A stretch of DNA of 51,875 bases from NCBI GenBank assembly GCA_020719845.1, contig DYPP01000002.1, positions 35,260 through 87,134 of the forward strand. The letters run 5' to 3'. Positions 34,534 through 43,367 of the stretch are shown piece by piece. Every line of letters begins with the position of its first letter. Within the stretch, counting starts at the first letter, position 1. A program made the translations under genes and the position numbers. The notes below the pieces were generated by a model that was not told the origin of the DNA, ran no database searches, and saw only the letters and a program-made list of their open reading frames with translations. The DNA is from Treponema denticola (GTDB lineage: Bacteria; Spirochaetota; Spirochaetia; Treponematales; Breznakiellaceae).

Positions 34534-35496
34534 TCAACGAAACGGAGCTTTCGCTACATGTGCTTCAATCCAGGAGAGGAGATTGTCCATCACCTCTTCC
34601 CGGTTGGTCTCGTTCAGGGTTTCGTGCCGCGCTTCCGGATACAGGATAAAATCCAGGTCTTCGATGCCCTGGCGCCGGTAGGCTTCGACCAGGGCGGTAG
34701 GACTGGATCCCATCTCGCCGACGGGATCGGCGGAACCGGAAAAAATGAGGATGGGAAGGTTCTTGGGAATGCGGCGCAGCGATTCTTCACGGTGAATTTC
34801 CCGCAGGCCCGCGGTCAGATCGCGGTAAAAAGCCACCGAACACTCAAATCCGCAGCGCGGGTCGGCGGCGCAGGCGTCCACCGCCGCTTCATCCCGGGAC
34901 AGCCAGTCGAAGGACGTGCGGTTGGGGCGGAAGGGCTTGTTGTAGGGCCCCTCGGCCAGGGAAAACACCAGGGGCGAAAACCGCCGCCCCCCGCGGACGG
35001 CGGCGATCAGGGTAGCGATCAGGTGCCCCGCCAGGACATCCGGGCCTCCGGGCCCCCGCGTCCCGGAAAGGATGCAGCCCGCCAGACCGGCGGCGGAGCG
35101 CTCGATATACATCTGCGCCAGAAAGGAACCCCAGGAATGGCCCAGCAGGAAGAGGGGCACGCCGGGCCGGGCGGCGGCAAGATGGGCGCTCACCATTTCC
35201 AGATCCTTGACCACCCGCAAAAAACCGTCCCGGTCGGCGCTGTGCCCCAAAAGGCCGCCTTTGTCCACCGGGTTCCGGGCCGGATCCGCGGTCAGGCCGT
35301 GCCCGCGGTGGTCATCGGCCCATACCTCAAAACCCGCCGCGCAGAGCCGGTCCGCCAGTCCTGCGTAGCGGGCCGAATGCTCGCCCTTGCCGTGGACGAT
35401 CTGCACCAGGGCCCGGGGCCGCTCGGCCGGCGACCAGCGGCGCACAAAAAGCCGGACATCATCATCGCATCCCAGCCACTCGGTGGTTTCAGTCAT
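34534..35496 (-). CDS. Alpha/beta hydrolase, monoacylglycerol lipase-like
   Basis: 320 residues. It belongs to the serine aminopeptidase S33/lysophospholipase group. The nucleophile elbow is GHSWGSF (Ser about residue 120), the acid lies in SGSADPVGEMGS and the catalytic His in ARHETLNE, which completes a Ser-Asp-His triad. VQIVHGKGEHSARYAGLADRLCAAGFEVWADDHRGHG is the usual N-terminal oxyanion region. It should cleave a lipid ester in the cytoplasm. It has no Shine-Dalgarno and a good leaderless-type promoter; a 33-bp gap separates it from pcnB, so the two may be co-transcribed. Confidence 0.85.
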   Translation of the reverse strand: MTETTEWLGCDDDVRLFVRRWSPAERPRALVQIVHGKGEHSARYAGLADRLCAAGFEVWADDHRGHGLTADPARNPVDKGGLLGHSADRDGFLRVVKDLEMVSAHLAAARPGVPLFLLGHSWGSFLAQMYIERSAAGLAGCILSGTRGPGGPDVLAGHLIATLIAAVRGGRRFSPLVFSLAEGPYNKPFRPNRTSFDWLSRDEAAVDACAADPRCGFECSVAFYRDLTAGLREIHREESLRRIPKNLPILIFSGSADPVGEMGSSPTALVEAYRRQGIEDLDFILYPEARHETLNETNREEVMDNLLSWIEAHVAKAPFR

Positions 35497-35531
35497 GCGC
35501 TGATTGTACCCCTATACCACTGTTCTGGCAA
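35497..35531 (-). promoter_or_regulatory. Predicted leaderless promoter of the alpha/beta hydrolase gene
   Basis: On the minus strand TTGCCA (35526-35531), 17 nt, TACAAT (35503-35508), 6 nt, ATG at 35496. There is no Shine-Dalgarno. It lies back-to-back with the rlmD promoter. Confidence 0.65.
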
Positions 35532-35550
35532 TCATGTTATAGTCGGGGCG
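35514..35550 (+). promoter_or_regulatory. Predicted leaderless promoter of rlmD
   Basis: TATAGT (35538-35543) ends 7 nt before the ATG at 35551. The best -35 candidate is ATACCA (35514-35519) with an 18-nt spacer, which is poor. The 5' part overlaps the divergent hydrolase promoter. Confidence 0.45.
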
Positions 35551-36720
35551 ATGGCTGTGGGTGATATTTTTACCGCTTCCGTGGAGCGTATCGTTTCCGG
35601 CGGGGCGGGAATGGCGCGATACGATCAAAAGCCCGTGTTCATGGAACGCACCGCCCCGGGCGACCGCGTCGCCGGACGCATCGTCGAAGACCGGGGCTCC
35701 TGGGCCCGGGCGGAACTGCTGGAATGCGTTGAAGCTTCCCCCTGGCGCGTGCCGCCGCCCTGTCCCCTGTACGGCGAATGCGGCGGTTGTTCCCTCCAGC
35801 ACCTGGCCTATAGCGCCCAGCTGGACCAGAAACGGGACATCGTCGCCGACGCGTTCCGGCGGATCGGCGGCTTTACGGACCTGCCGGAGATCAGGGTCGT
35901 GCCCTCTCCCCCCTTTGAATACCGTAACCGGATGCAGTTCCACCGTCTGCCGCGGCCGCAAGCCGGCAAGCCCGGCGTGGGCTTGAAAAAGCGGCAGAGC
36001 GACACGATCCTGGCGGTTCCCGACTGTCCCGTAGCCGATCCCGGCATCCGCCGCGCTTTGGCCGCCGGCGGCCTGGCGCCGCCGCCGGCCCTGGACCGTT
36101 TCAACGTCTATTCCCGGTCTGATACCTTTCTGAGCGAAGGCGGCAACCACCGGGGGAGCATCAATCTGCTCGGAAAAAAAATCATCCTGGACGCGGCTTC
36201 TTTCTTTCAGAGCAATGCCATAATGCTGGAACAGCTGTTGCCGGACCTGTTGGCCGTAACCCAACAAGCGGAGGCGTGCCTTCCGGCGGCGGACCTGTAT
36301 TGCGGTGTAGGAACCTTTTCCATCTTTCTGGCGGACCGCTTCCCCCGCTTGGACCTGATGGAACAGAACAAGACCGCCCTGGCGCTGGCCGCCGAAAACG
36401 TCCGCGGTCCGGGCATCCGCCACTTTGCGCTCAAGGACGACGACTGGGTGCGCAACATGACCCGGGACACAAAGCATGCCGGGTATTCCTTCGTGGTTCT
36501 GGACCCGCCCCGGCAGGGCTTGTCGCCTATCCTGCGCCGCTGGCTGGCCGAGCGGGGCCCGCCCCTGCTGGCCTACGTTTCCTGCGATCCGGCTACCCTG
36601 GCCCGGGATGCCCGGGAACTGGTCGCCGCGGCCTACCGGCTCGAGAGCTTGACCATCTACGATTTTTATCCCCAAACCGCGCACATTGAGACTATGGCCG
36701 TGTTCGGCAGGCCGCTTTGA
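35551..36720 (+). CDS. rlmD: 23S rRNA (uracil-5-)-methyltransferase, RumA/TrmA family
   Basis: 389 residues. An N-terminal TRAM-like beta region (VASVERIVSGGAGMARYDQKPVF-type) is followed by the [4Fe-4S] cysteines CPLYGECGGCSLQHL (Cys71, 77 and 80, with a fourth probably in PDCPVADP), then the SAM domain (DLYCGVGTFSIFLADRF), DPPRQGL, and SCDPATLARDARELVAAAYRL with the catalytic Cys. The TRAM plus Fe-S layout matches E. coli RlmD/RumA. The exact site (U1939 or U747) cannot be fixed, because some phyla have a dual RlmCD. The start at 35551 is set by the promoter and by the N-terminal domain; the frame is open further upstream but shows no homology. Confidence 0.88.
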   Translation: MAVGDIFTASVERIVSGGAGMARYDQKPVFMERTAPGDRVAGRIVEDRGSWARAELLECVEASPWRVPPPCPLYGECGGCSLQHLAYSAQLDQKRDIVADAFRRIGGFTDLPEIRVVPSPPFEYRNRMQFHRLPRPQAGKPGVGLKKRQSDTILAVPDCPVADPGIRRALAAGGLAPPPALDRFNVYSRSDTFLSEGGNHRGSINLLGKKIILDAASFFQSNAIMLEQLLPDLLAVTQQAEACLPAADLYCGVGTFSIFLADRFPRLDLMEQNKTALALAAENVRGPGIRHFALKDDDWVRNMTRDTKHAGYSFVVLDPPRQGLSPILRRWLAERGPPLLAYVSCDPATLARDARELVAAAYRLESLTIYDFYPQTAHIETMAVFGRPL

Positions 36721-38393
36721 TCCACTTTTTACTGGTCTTCGCGGGAATAGTGGTCGTATGGAGCCTCCCTGCCCAGACAAGCCGGTCCGAATCCGGCGGC
36801 GCCCAGGCCACGTGGCGTCAGGCCCTGGGCGCGGAAGTGATCGGCGTCCCCGCCGCCCAGGCCGGGTCGGTGGCCGTGGTCTGCGACGACGGCACGCTGC
36901 GGACCTTCAGCAGCCGCGGCGCCCCGTTGTGGACCTACGATGCCGGCGCCAGGCTGGGCCCCTACCTCAGCCGGTCCCGGGAAGGGACCAGCTATATCGG
37001 GCGCCGGGACGGCGCCCTGGTCGCCGTCAACCGCTCCGGCCGGGAACTGTGGCGCCGCGACCTGGGCAAGCCCCTGGTCGCCCCGGTGCTCGTCGGCTGG
37101 GACGGACGCCTGTTCGTCGCCCAGGAAACCAGCCTCTCTTGCTTTACCGCGGCGGGATTCCCGCTTTGGCGGCGGGAATTCCCCGAGGTCTCGCGCCTGG
37201 GCCCGGTCCCGGACGGCCGGGGCGGCGCGGCCATGGTCTGCGGCAGCGCGCGGCTGTTCCTGGTCGACCAGTTCGGCACGGTATCCGGACAGGAGCTGGC
37301 CGCCGAGCCGACAGCGTTGGCTCCTTATCCCCGCGAAGCACCGGCCATCGCCGTAGTCGTCGCCTACGTGGACGGCCGGGTTGAGTTGCGGGACCGCAGC
37401 GGTCTCCTCCAATCGCTGGGAACCATGCCGGACCGACCCGTCGCGGTGGCCGTCCGGGACGGGCAGGTCGCCGCAGTCGGCAAAAACGGTACGGTTTCGC
37501 TCTTGACCCCGGATGCACCGCTGCCGCTCTGGAACGGCGCCGGTCCGGCGGCCGGCGGTCGGGGCACGGCCCTCCTGTTCGACGAACGGGGCGTCTACGC
37601 GCTGGCCGAATCCGGCGCGGCGGGCTTTTCCGTCGACGGCCGGCGCCTGTGGAGCCTGCGCGTGCGCGGCGCGGCCACGGCGCCGGCCTTCAGCGACGAC
37701 GGCCTCGTTTTCTCAGGCGGCACCGACTGGATCCTGTACGCCTATCGCGTCGAAGACCGGGTCCGGGCCACAAAAACCGCCCTGTACGGTCCGCTGCCGG
37801 AAGGATCCTACGGACTGGGCCGCCCCGGGGACTCTTCCTGGGCGACTGATCCCTTCGCTCTGGAAGAAAACACCGTCCTGCTCCGGCTCCAGGCCGTCGC
37901 AGAAGCGATCGAAAAACGGGAGGTCGGGGAACGGGAACCCGATTTTATCGCTTCCCTGATGGAGATCGCCGGCAGCGAACGCTTCAACGTTTTGCCCCGG
38001 ACCCGGCCGGCGGTGTTGCCCCACCTGCGGGTGCGCGCGACGACGCTGCTGGCCAACCTGGGATCCCGGGAAACCATCCCCTTCCTGGCGGATCTTTTTA
38101 TCCGGGATCGGGAGATTCTGGTGCAGACCGCGGCGGCCGCGGCCATCGGCCGCATCGGCGTCGACCCGGAAGGTCTGGCGCTGGCCGCTTTTTCCCGCCG
38201 GATCCTACCCCCCGGAGCCAGCCGGGATGAACGCCTGCTGACCGCGCTGGCCGCCGCCACGGGCGCCCTCTGCCGTTTTTCCGGCCCGCCCCTGAGCGAG
38301 GCGGGCATCGCGCTGCTGGTGCGCCTCAGCGCCGATGACCAGCCCACGCCGGTGCGGCGTCAGGCGCTGGCGGAAATCGCCGCCCTGCGGTAA
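36717..38393 (+). CDS. Secreted PQQ-type beta-propeller with C-terminal HEAT repeats
   Basis: 558 residues, starting with TTG that overlaps the rlmD stop (TTGA). A signal peptide (MIHFLLVFAGIVVVWSLPAQ) is followed by an eight-bladed-like PQQ/BamB region with repeats such as DDGTLRTFSSRGAPLWTYDAG, RDGALVAVNRSGRELWRRDLG and DGRLFVAQETSLSCFTAAGFPLWRREF. The motif G-x-[LV]-x-A-x-[DN]-x-x-G-x-x-x-W is repeated about five times. From ~420 there are HEAT-like helices (RVRATTLLANLGSRETIPFLADLFIRDREILVQTAAAAAIGRIG). It is probably a periplasmic protein-interaction platform. I know of no assigned function for this fusion. Confidence 0.75.
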   Translation: MIHFLLVFAGIVVVWSLPAQTSRSESGGAQATWRQALGAEVIGVPAAQAGSVAVVCDDGTLRTFSSRGAPLWTYDAGARLGPYLSRSREGTSYIGRRDGALVAVNRSGRELWRRDLGKPLVAPVLVGWDGRLFVAQETSLSCFTAAGFPLWRREFPEVSRLGPVPDGRGGAAMVCGSARLFLVDQFGTVSGQELAAEPTALAPYPREAPAIAVVVAYVDGRVELRDRSGLLQSLGTMPDRPVAVAVRDGQVAAVGKNGTVSLLTPDAPLPLWNGAGPAAGGRGTALLFDERGVYALAESGAAGFSVDGRRLWSLRVRGAATAPAFSDDGLVFSGGTDWILYAYRVEDRVRATKTALYGPLPEGSYGLGRPGDSSWATDPFALEENTVLLRLQAVAEAIEKREVGEREPDFIASLMEIAGSERFNVLPRTRPAVLPHLRVRATTLLANLGSRETIPFLADLFIRDREILVQTAAAAAIGRIGVDPEGLALAAFSRRILPPGASRDERLLTALAAATGALCRFSGPPLSEAGIALLVRLSADDQPTPVRRQALAEIAALR

Positions 38394-38433
38394 TAAGGTG
38401 CCGCCGGCGACGCGCCGGTCCGGGTAAAAATGC

Positions 38434-38480
38434 TTTATAGGTTCCGTTAAATGGGCTATAATCAAAGCTATCGTAGGAGA
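38434..38480 (+). promoter_or_regulatory. Promoter and Shine-Dalgarno of the P83/100 gene
   Basis: TTTATA (38434-38439), 17 nt, TATAAT (38457-38462), then AGGAGA (38475-38480) 7 nt before the ATG at 38488. This start unit has an ordinary leader, in contrast to the leaderless ones. Confidence 0.6.
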
Positions 38481-38487
38481 ACCATCG

Positions 38488-40077
38488 ATGAAACAGAACC
38501 GCGTCGCCCAGGGGCTATCATCCGTCTTCCTTTGCGCTCTTTTGCTGTCCCTGGCCGCCGGAACCGACCTGGCGGCTCAGGGTGTCGACCGGGTAGAACT
38601 GGAAAAGAGCAAATCCGCCAAAATCCTCTTCATCAACTATGAAGGACCCTACGCCCGGATCGAAAGCCGGGAGGACATCCGGGGCATCGGCCTGGCCCTC
38701 GGCCGGGCGATCAAGGCCGGCGCCCGCCGCGCCGGCGCGGCCAACCGCTATTTCGCGGTACACCCCGCAGCCGTCGCCGATCAGGAACGCCTGAATGCCG
38801 ATATCTTCGGTTTGGGCGTGGACGCGGGGGTGGACCACATCGACAACCTCCGGCTGATCCTGCAGGGATACCTCGAAGGCGCCTACGACTATTCCGCCGG
38901 CGACGCGGCTTTGTTGGCCGAATTCATCACCATCTACAACGCGGTGTACCGCGGCGATTGGGATTATTTTACCCGACGATACCAGCAGGCAGCGCTGGAC
39001 GAACTCTCCGCCGACAAAGCCGGCCTATCCATCCGCTTCGATGAGTGGCCCGGGCGGGCTTTGATCGTCATTCCCCTTGCCACCGCGACGCCGGGGACGC
39101 TGAGCGCGGTGGACACCACGTCCATCACCGAAGAAAAGGTCGTGGACGAAATGCGCAAGGAAGGCGACAGGGGGGTGGAACAGCGCAAGGAAATGGTGGA
39201 TCTCAAGGAACGGGAGGCCGCCGCCGCCGAACAGAGCGCGGACCTGCAGCGGGAAGCCATAGCCGAAGAAGAAGCCAAGCTGGCCGCAGAAAAGGCTAAG
39301 CTGGAGGCGGATAAAGCCCAGGCCGCGGCGGATCAGGAAAAGGCGAAGCAGGCCGAAGCCGCCGGCGAACCCTCCAGCCCCGGCGAGAAACAAGCCCAGG
39401 CGGAACAGCAACGGGAGCTGGCGCAGCGGGAAGCCGAAGTTACGGAGAAGGAAGCGGCCCTGGACGCCAAAAAGGAAGAAGCGGCGGCCACGGAAGCCTT
39501 TGCGGAACAAAAAGCCCAGGAAGCCAAGGAAGACCGCAAAGATATCGCCGCAGACCAGCAGGATCTCATCGCCGAACAGGAAGCCCGGCAAACCGCGCCG
39601 GAAGGCGTGCTGGGGATGCGCCTGACCGGACCGGACGCGCCGCTGGGCAACCTGGTCATCCTGGACGCCGCCGACTACGCCGAATTGTCCGCTTCCGCCA
39701 TGAACACCATCAACGGACGCACCGTGACCGTCCTGGACGGCGCGATCTTCGCCGTCGCCGGTCGGGCCCAGGGCAGCGGGGCGATCAGGCTGGTGCGCCT
39801 CGATCCGAAGACGCTGGAATCGACCAGACAGGGGGAAGACGACATAACGCCGGAAAGCCTGTTATGGCTGAACGGAAAAGACCTGTACGCCCTGACCCTG
39901 GTCGGGGGCAAACGGCATCTGGCGCGCTTCGACGCGGAACTGACCCGCAAAGCCCGCTCTTCGGTGGAAGCCCACCCCTACGGGACGCCGATTTTCAGCG
40001 ACGGCCTGGTATTGACCCAGCGGGCGGACGGTTCGGCCCTGGTGCTCAACGCCGGGGATCTCACGGAACGCAAGTAA
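38488..40077 (+). CDS. P83/100-family antigen, secreted coiled-coil protein
   Basis: 529 residues. A signal peptide (MKQNRVAQGLSSVFLCALLLSLAAGTDLAAQ) precedes a globular N-terminal domain of about 150 residues with the pattern SKSAKILFINYEGPYARIESREDIRGIGLALGR and DHIDNLRLILQGYLEGAYDYS, which matches spirochaete P83/100 (Borrelia p83/100, T. pallidum homologue). A very charged coiled coil (about 215-365) consists of E/K/A repeats such as LAAEKAKLEADKAQAAADQEKAKQAEAA. A C-terminal beta-rich, propeller-like domain (LGNLVILDAADYAEL..., LVGGKRHLARFDAEL) closes the protein. It is exported and probably periplasmic or surface-exposed; its function is not established. A strong terminator follows. Confidence 0.85.
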   Translation: MKQNRVAQGLSSVFLCALLLSLAAGTDLAAQGVDRVELEKSKSAKILFINYEGPYARIESREDIRGIGLALGRAIKAGARRAGAANRYFAVHPAAVADQERLNADIFGLGVDAGVDHIDNLRLILQGYLEGAYDYSAGDAALLAEFITIYNAVYRGDWDYFTRRYQQAALDELSADKAGLSIRFDEWPGRALIVIPLATATPGTLSAVDTTSITEEKVVDEMRKEGDRGVEQRKEMVDLKEREAAAAEQSADLQREAIAEEEAKLAAEKAKLEADKAQAAADQEKAKQAEAAGEPSSPGEKQAQAEQQRELAQREAEVTEKEAALDAKKEEAAATEAFAEQKAQEAKEDRKDIAADQQDLIAEQEARQTAPEGVLGMRLTGPDAPLGNLVILDAADYAELSASAMNTINGRTVTVLDGAIFAVAGRAQGSGAIRLVRLDPKTLESTRQGEDDITPESLLWLNGKDLYALTLVGGKRHLARFDAELTRKARSSVEAHPYGTPIFSDGLVLTQRADGSALVLNAGDLTERK

Positions 40078-40088
40078 CGCTCGGGTAC

Positions 40089-40129
40089 CAAGAAAAAGAC
40101 CGCCGGCAGAACCGGCGGTCTTTTTCTTG
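40089..40129. terminator. Bidirectional rho-independent terminator
   Basis: Perfect 18-bp inverted repeat, CAAGAAAAAGACCGCCGG (40089-40106) and CCGGCGGTCTTTTTCTTG (40112-40129), with loop CAGAA. The GC-rich half is followed by T-run CTTTTTCTT on one strand and the mirror on the other. It separates the convergent P83/100 gene and glgA. Confidence 0.92.
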
Positions 40130-40132
40130 CAT

Positions 40133-41629
40133 TCACTCTTTCAGCAAGTCTTCGTAGAGGGCGATGTATTTCTGCGCCGACCGTTCCCAGGAAAAGTCGA
40201 TGGCCATGCCCCGCTGGCGCATGGCCAGGATATGTTTCGGACGGTTGTAGTAGGCCCACACCGCCCAGCCGACGGTATCGTACACCGCCCGGGGCGTCAG
40301 GTCCTCGAACATGAAGCCCGTACCCGCGCCGGTCTCCTGGTCGTAGTTCTCCACCGTATCCGCCAGCCCCCCCGTCCGCCGGACGATGGGCAGGGTGCCG
40401 TAGGCCAGGGAATACATCTGGTTGAGACCGCAGGGTTCGTAGCGGCTGGGCATCAGGAAGAAGTCGCTGCCCGCCTCGATCAGGTGGCTGAGGCGTTCGT
40501 TGTAGCCGATCACGGCCTTGAAGTTGGGCAAGCGGGAAGTCAGGCTGCGCAGTTCGTTTTCGCACCATTTTTCACCCGATCCCAGCAGGACCAATTGCAG
40601 CTTCATATCGGTGCAGATCGACCAGGCGGAACCGTAGCTGGGACCGAACAGTTCGCCCACGCCCTTCTGCTCCGTCAGCCGGGTGACCATGCCGATCACC
40701 GGCAGCTCCGGATCGATCGGCAAGCCGAACTCTTTCTGCAGGGCCGCCTTGGCCGCCGCCTTGCCGGCGACGTTTTTTGGTCCGTAGGTTTCCGGGATAT
40801 AGGCGTCCTTGGCGGGATTCCACACTTCATCGTCGATGCCGTTGAGGATGCCCGTGTACGCTTCCGACCGGGCACGGAGAATGCCGTCCATCCGGAAGCC
40901 GTAGGCGTGGGTCCTGGTCTCTTCCGCGTAGGTGGGAGAAACGGTGGTCAAGCGGTCCGCGCAGGTCAGGCCGGCCTTGAGCAAATTCATGCGGTCCCAA
41001 TCCTCAAAGCCCGCGCTCCGGAACAAGTCCCAGCCCAACCGGGAATAGGAGTAGGAATCCTTGCCGTAGACCCCCTGGTACCCCAGATTGTGGATGGTCA
41101 GCACCGACACCGTACCGGCGAAGGGACCCTGCCGCTCGCCGTGCTTCAGGAATACCGGCACCAGGGCCGTCGGCCAGTCATGGGCGTGGAGCACCTGGGG
41201 ATACCAGCCGATTTTGCGGCAAAGCTGAAAAGCGGCCCGGGAAAAGAAGGTAAAACGCCGGGGATTGTCGCCGAAGTCGGGTTCGGCGGGGGTGCCGTAG
41301 ATGCCGTCCCGGCCAAAATATGCTTCGTGGTCGATGAAGTAGACCCGCACCGGCTGATCGGCATCGCTGCCGGGCAACACCGACCGGTAGACGGCGCACC
41401 ATTCTTCGCCTAGGCCTGCAGGCCAGCCTCCCGGCCCGCCCACCGGCACGCCCATCGGGCCGTCCAGCAGTTCGAGGCCTTGCTTGTCCACCGAATAGTA
41501 GCGGGGCATGACCACCCGGACGTCGTGGCCCAACCGGGAAAGGGCGATGGACAAGGCGGAGACCGCGTCGGCGAGTCCCCCGGTCTTGGCGTAGGGGACC
41601 GCCTCGCTGGCGGTCATCAGTATGTTCAT
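40133..41629 (-). CDS. glgA: Glycogen synthase (ADP-glucose)
   Basis: 498 residues. The N-terminal KTGGLADAVSALSIALSRLGHDVRVVMPRY (about residues 15-45) is the diagnostic ADP-glucose-binding opening of GlgA. It continues with HAHDWPTALVPVFL, the C-terminal GT5 core (VTRLTEQKGVGEL), and SRYEPCGLNQMYSLAYGTLPIVRRTGGLADTV, where EPCGL contains a catalytic Glu. It elongates alpha-1,4-glucan. The ATG overlaps the ACT gene stop (TGATG) and has no strong Shine-Dalgarno, so it is coupled to the ior/paaK operon. It may link carbon storage to 2-oxoacid use. Confidence 0.93.
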   Translation of the reverse strand: MNILMTASEAVPYAKTGGLADAVSALSIALSRLGHDVRVVMPRYYSVDKQGLELLDGPMGVPVGGPGGWPAGLGEEWCAVYRSVLPGSDADQPVRVYFIDHEAYFGRDGIYGTPAEPDFGDNPRRFTFFSRAAFQLCRKIGWYPQVLHAHDWPTALVPVFLKHGERQGPFAGTVSVLTIHNLGYQGVYGKDSYSYSRLGWDLFRSAGFEDWDRMNLLKAGLTCADRLTTVSPTYAEETRTHAYGFRMDGILRARSEAYTGILNGIDDEVWNPAKDAYIPETYGPKNVAGKAAAKAALQKEFGLPIDPELPVIGMVTRLTEQKGVGELFGPSYGSAWSICTDMKLQLVLLGSGEKWCENELRSLTSRLPNFKAVIGYNERLSHLIEAGSDFFLMPSRYEPCGLNQMYSLAYGTLPIVRRTGGLADTVENYDQETGAGTGFMFEDLTPRAVYDTVGWAVWAYYNRPKHILAMRQRGMAIDFSWERSAQKYIALYEDLLKE

Positions 41630-42045
41630 CAGAAGGAATCCAGCGTGGAAAGTCCGTTCTCCCGGATGATCTTCAAGCCGTGCTCGACGTCTTCAACCTT
41701 GAAAATCACCACCGCTTTGCCGGTCTCGCCTTCCAGGGAAGCGTACAGGTATTCGATATTGACGGCGGTCTTCTGGAAAATCGCCATGATTTTGGCCAGG
41801 CTGCCCGGTTCGTCCGGGATTTCGACCGCCAGGACGTCGGTCATCCGGGCGGTAAAGCCCGCATTGGCCAAAGCGGCCATGGCCAGGTCCGGTTGGTCCG
41901 CGATGATGCGCAGGATGCCGAAGTCGGCGGTATCGGCGATGGAAATGGCCCGGATATTGACTTTGGCCGCGGCGACGATCCGCGTTACCTCCGCCAGTCG
42001 CCCGGCGTTGTTTTCCAGAAATACCGAAATCTGTTTGATCTGCAT
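41629..42045 (-). CDS. Two-ACT-domain regulatory protein
   Basis: 138 residues made of two tandem ACT domains: QISVFLENNAGRLAEVTRIVAAAKVNIRAISIADTADFGILRII, then MTDVLAVEIPDEPGSLAKIMAIFQKTAVNIEYLYASLEGETGKAVVIFKVED. ACT pairs bind amino acids and often act as sensors. This type of free-standing double ACT protein commonly sits next to paaK and iorAB, and may sense the aromatic or branched-chain amino acid whose 2-oxoacid the operon uses. A perfect AGGAGG lies 7 nt upstream. Confidence 0.88.
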   Translation of the reverse strand: MQIKQISVFLENNAGRLAEVTRIVAAAKVNIRAISIADTADFGILRIIADQPDLAMAALANAGFTARMTDVLAVEIPDEPGSLAKIMAIFQKTAVNIEYLYASLEGETGKAVVIFKVEDVEHGLKIIRENGLSTLDSF

Positions 42046-42056
42046 GGCTGTGCCTC

Positions 42057-43358
42057 CTACATCTTCCGCTTGTCGATGACCCGCTTGGCTTTGCCGATGG
42101 AGCGCTCGATCGTTTTCGGCTCCACCAGCTTTACTTTGAGCGTGATGCCCAGCTTGGAGCGCATCACGTTTTCCACCTTGGTCCGCAGGGCTTCCAGGGT
42201 GCGGGTTTCATCCCCGAACAGTTCCTTCTTGACTTCGACCTGCAATTCCACCTCGTCCAGGTGCGTCGGTCCGCGGTCCACGACGATCAGGTAGTGGGGG
42301 TCCGTACCTTCGATTTCGATCAGCGCGTTTTCGATCTGGCTGGGGAAGACGTTGACTCCCCGGATGATGAGCATGTCGTCGGTGCGGCCGAACAGCCGAT
42401 TCATCTTGACCGTGGTCCGTCCGCAGGAGCACGCCTCGGGGTGCAGGAAGGTGACGTCCCGGGTCCGGTAGCGCAACAGCGGGGTGCCTTCCTTGACCAG
42501 GGTGGTAAAAACCAGTTCACCTTTTTCCCCGATGGGCAGCACCCGTCCGGATTCGGGGTCGATGATTTCGGGGTAGAACAGGTCTTCGTTGATGTGCATG
42601 CCGTGCTTGGCTTCGCATTCAAAGGCCACCCCGGGGCCGGTGATCTCGGTCAATCCGTAGATGTCGTAGGCGTCGATGCCGAACTTGGCTTCGATCTCCC
42701 GGCGCATGTTTTCGCTCCAGGGTTCGGCGCCGAAACAGCCGGCCTTGAGCTTCATGGCCTTGAGGTCGTAGCCGGTCTCGCCGGCTTCTTCGGCCATGAA
42801 CAGGGCGTAGGACGGCGTGCAGGTCAGGATGGTGGAGCCGAAATCCCGCATCACCATCAGCTGCTTCTGGGTATTGCCCGAAGACATGGGGATGATGTTG
42901 GCCCCCAGGCGTTTGGCGCCGTAGTGCACCCCCAGCCCGCCGGTGAAGAGGCCGTAGCCGTAGCAGTTCTGCACCGTATCGTTGCGGCTGCCCCCGGCTC
43001 CGGCCAGGGTGCGGGCCATGGCTTCTTCCCAGGCTTCCACGTCGGCACGGGTATAGGCATCCACCACCGGGACGCCGGTGGTGCCCGAGGACATGTGGAT
43101 TTCTTCGATTTCCGACTGCGGACAGGCCAAAAGACCGTAGGGATAGGTTTCCCGCAGGTCTTCCTTGGTGGTGAAGGGCAGCTTGGCGATATCCGCCAGA
43201 CTCTGGATGTCCCGGGGATGCACGCCCGCGGCGTCCAGCTTTTTCCGGTAGAACGGCACGTCGGCGTAGACCTTTTCGACCAGGTTCTTGAGCCGGGCGA
43301 ACTGCAGGGCTTGCCGGGCGCCTGAGTCCATCGCTTCGTATTCGGGGTTGAAGATCAT
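42057..43358 (-). CDS. paaK: Phenylacetate-CoA ligase-family protein, copy 2
   Basis: 433 residues. Adenylation motifs are intact: [21 protein letters not shown] (AMP-binding P-loop, about residues 88-110), [68 protein letters not shown]. The enzyme makes an aryl-acetyl-CoA from the acid, ATP and CoA, or runs backward to make ATP. With iorAB upstream it completes a fermentation path from aromatic amino acids. It follows copy 1 by a 9-bp gap with a clear AAGGAG Shine-Dalgarno. The two copies are divergent in sequence, so they may differ in substrate. Confidence 0.9.
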   Translation of the reverse strand: MIFNPEYEAMDSGARQALQFARLKNLVEKVYADVPFYRKKLDAAGVHPRDIQSLADIAKLPFTTKEDLRETYPYGLLACPQSEIEEIHMSSGTTGVPVVDAYTRADVEAWEEAMARTLAGAGGSRNDTVQNCYGYGLFTGGLGVHYGAKRLGANIIPMSSGNTQKQLMVMRDFGSTILTCTPSYALFMAEEAGETGYDLKAMKLKAGCFGAEPWSENMRREIEAKFGIDAYDIYGLTEITGPGVAFECEAKHGMHINEDLFYPEIIDPESGRVLPIGEKGELVFTTLVKEGTPLLRYRTRDVTFLHPEACSCGRTTVKMNRLFGRTDDMLIIRGVNVFPSQIENALIEIEGTDPHYLIVVDRGPTHLDEVELQVEVKKELFGDETRTLEALRTKVENVMRSKLGITLKVKLVEPKTIERSIGKAKRVIDKRKM

Positions 43359-43367
43359 ATCCGCTCC

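Noticed and set aside
34558-35550. Long N-terminal extension of rlmD
   Set aside because: The frame is open upstream but is the antisense of the hydrolase gene and shows Gly/Arg-rich shadow composition; homology starts at 35551.
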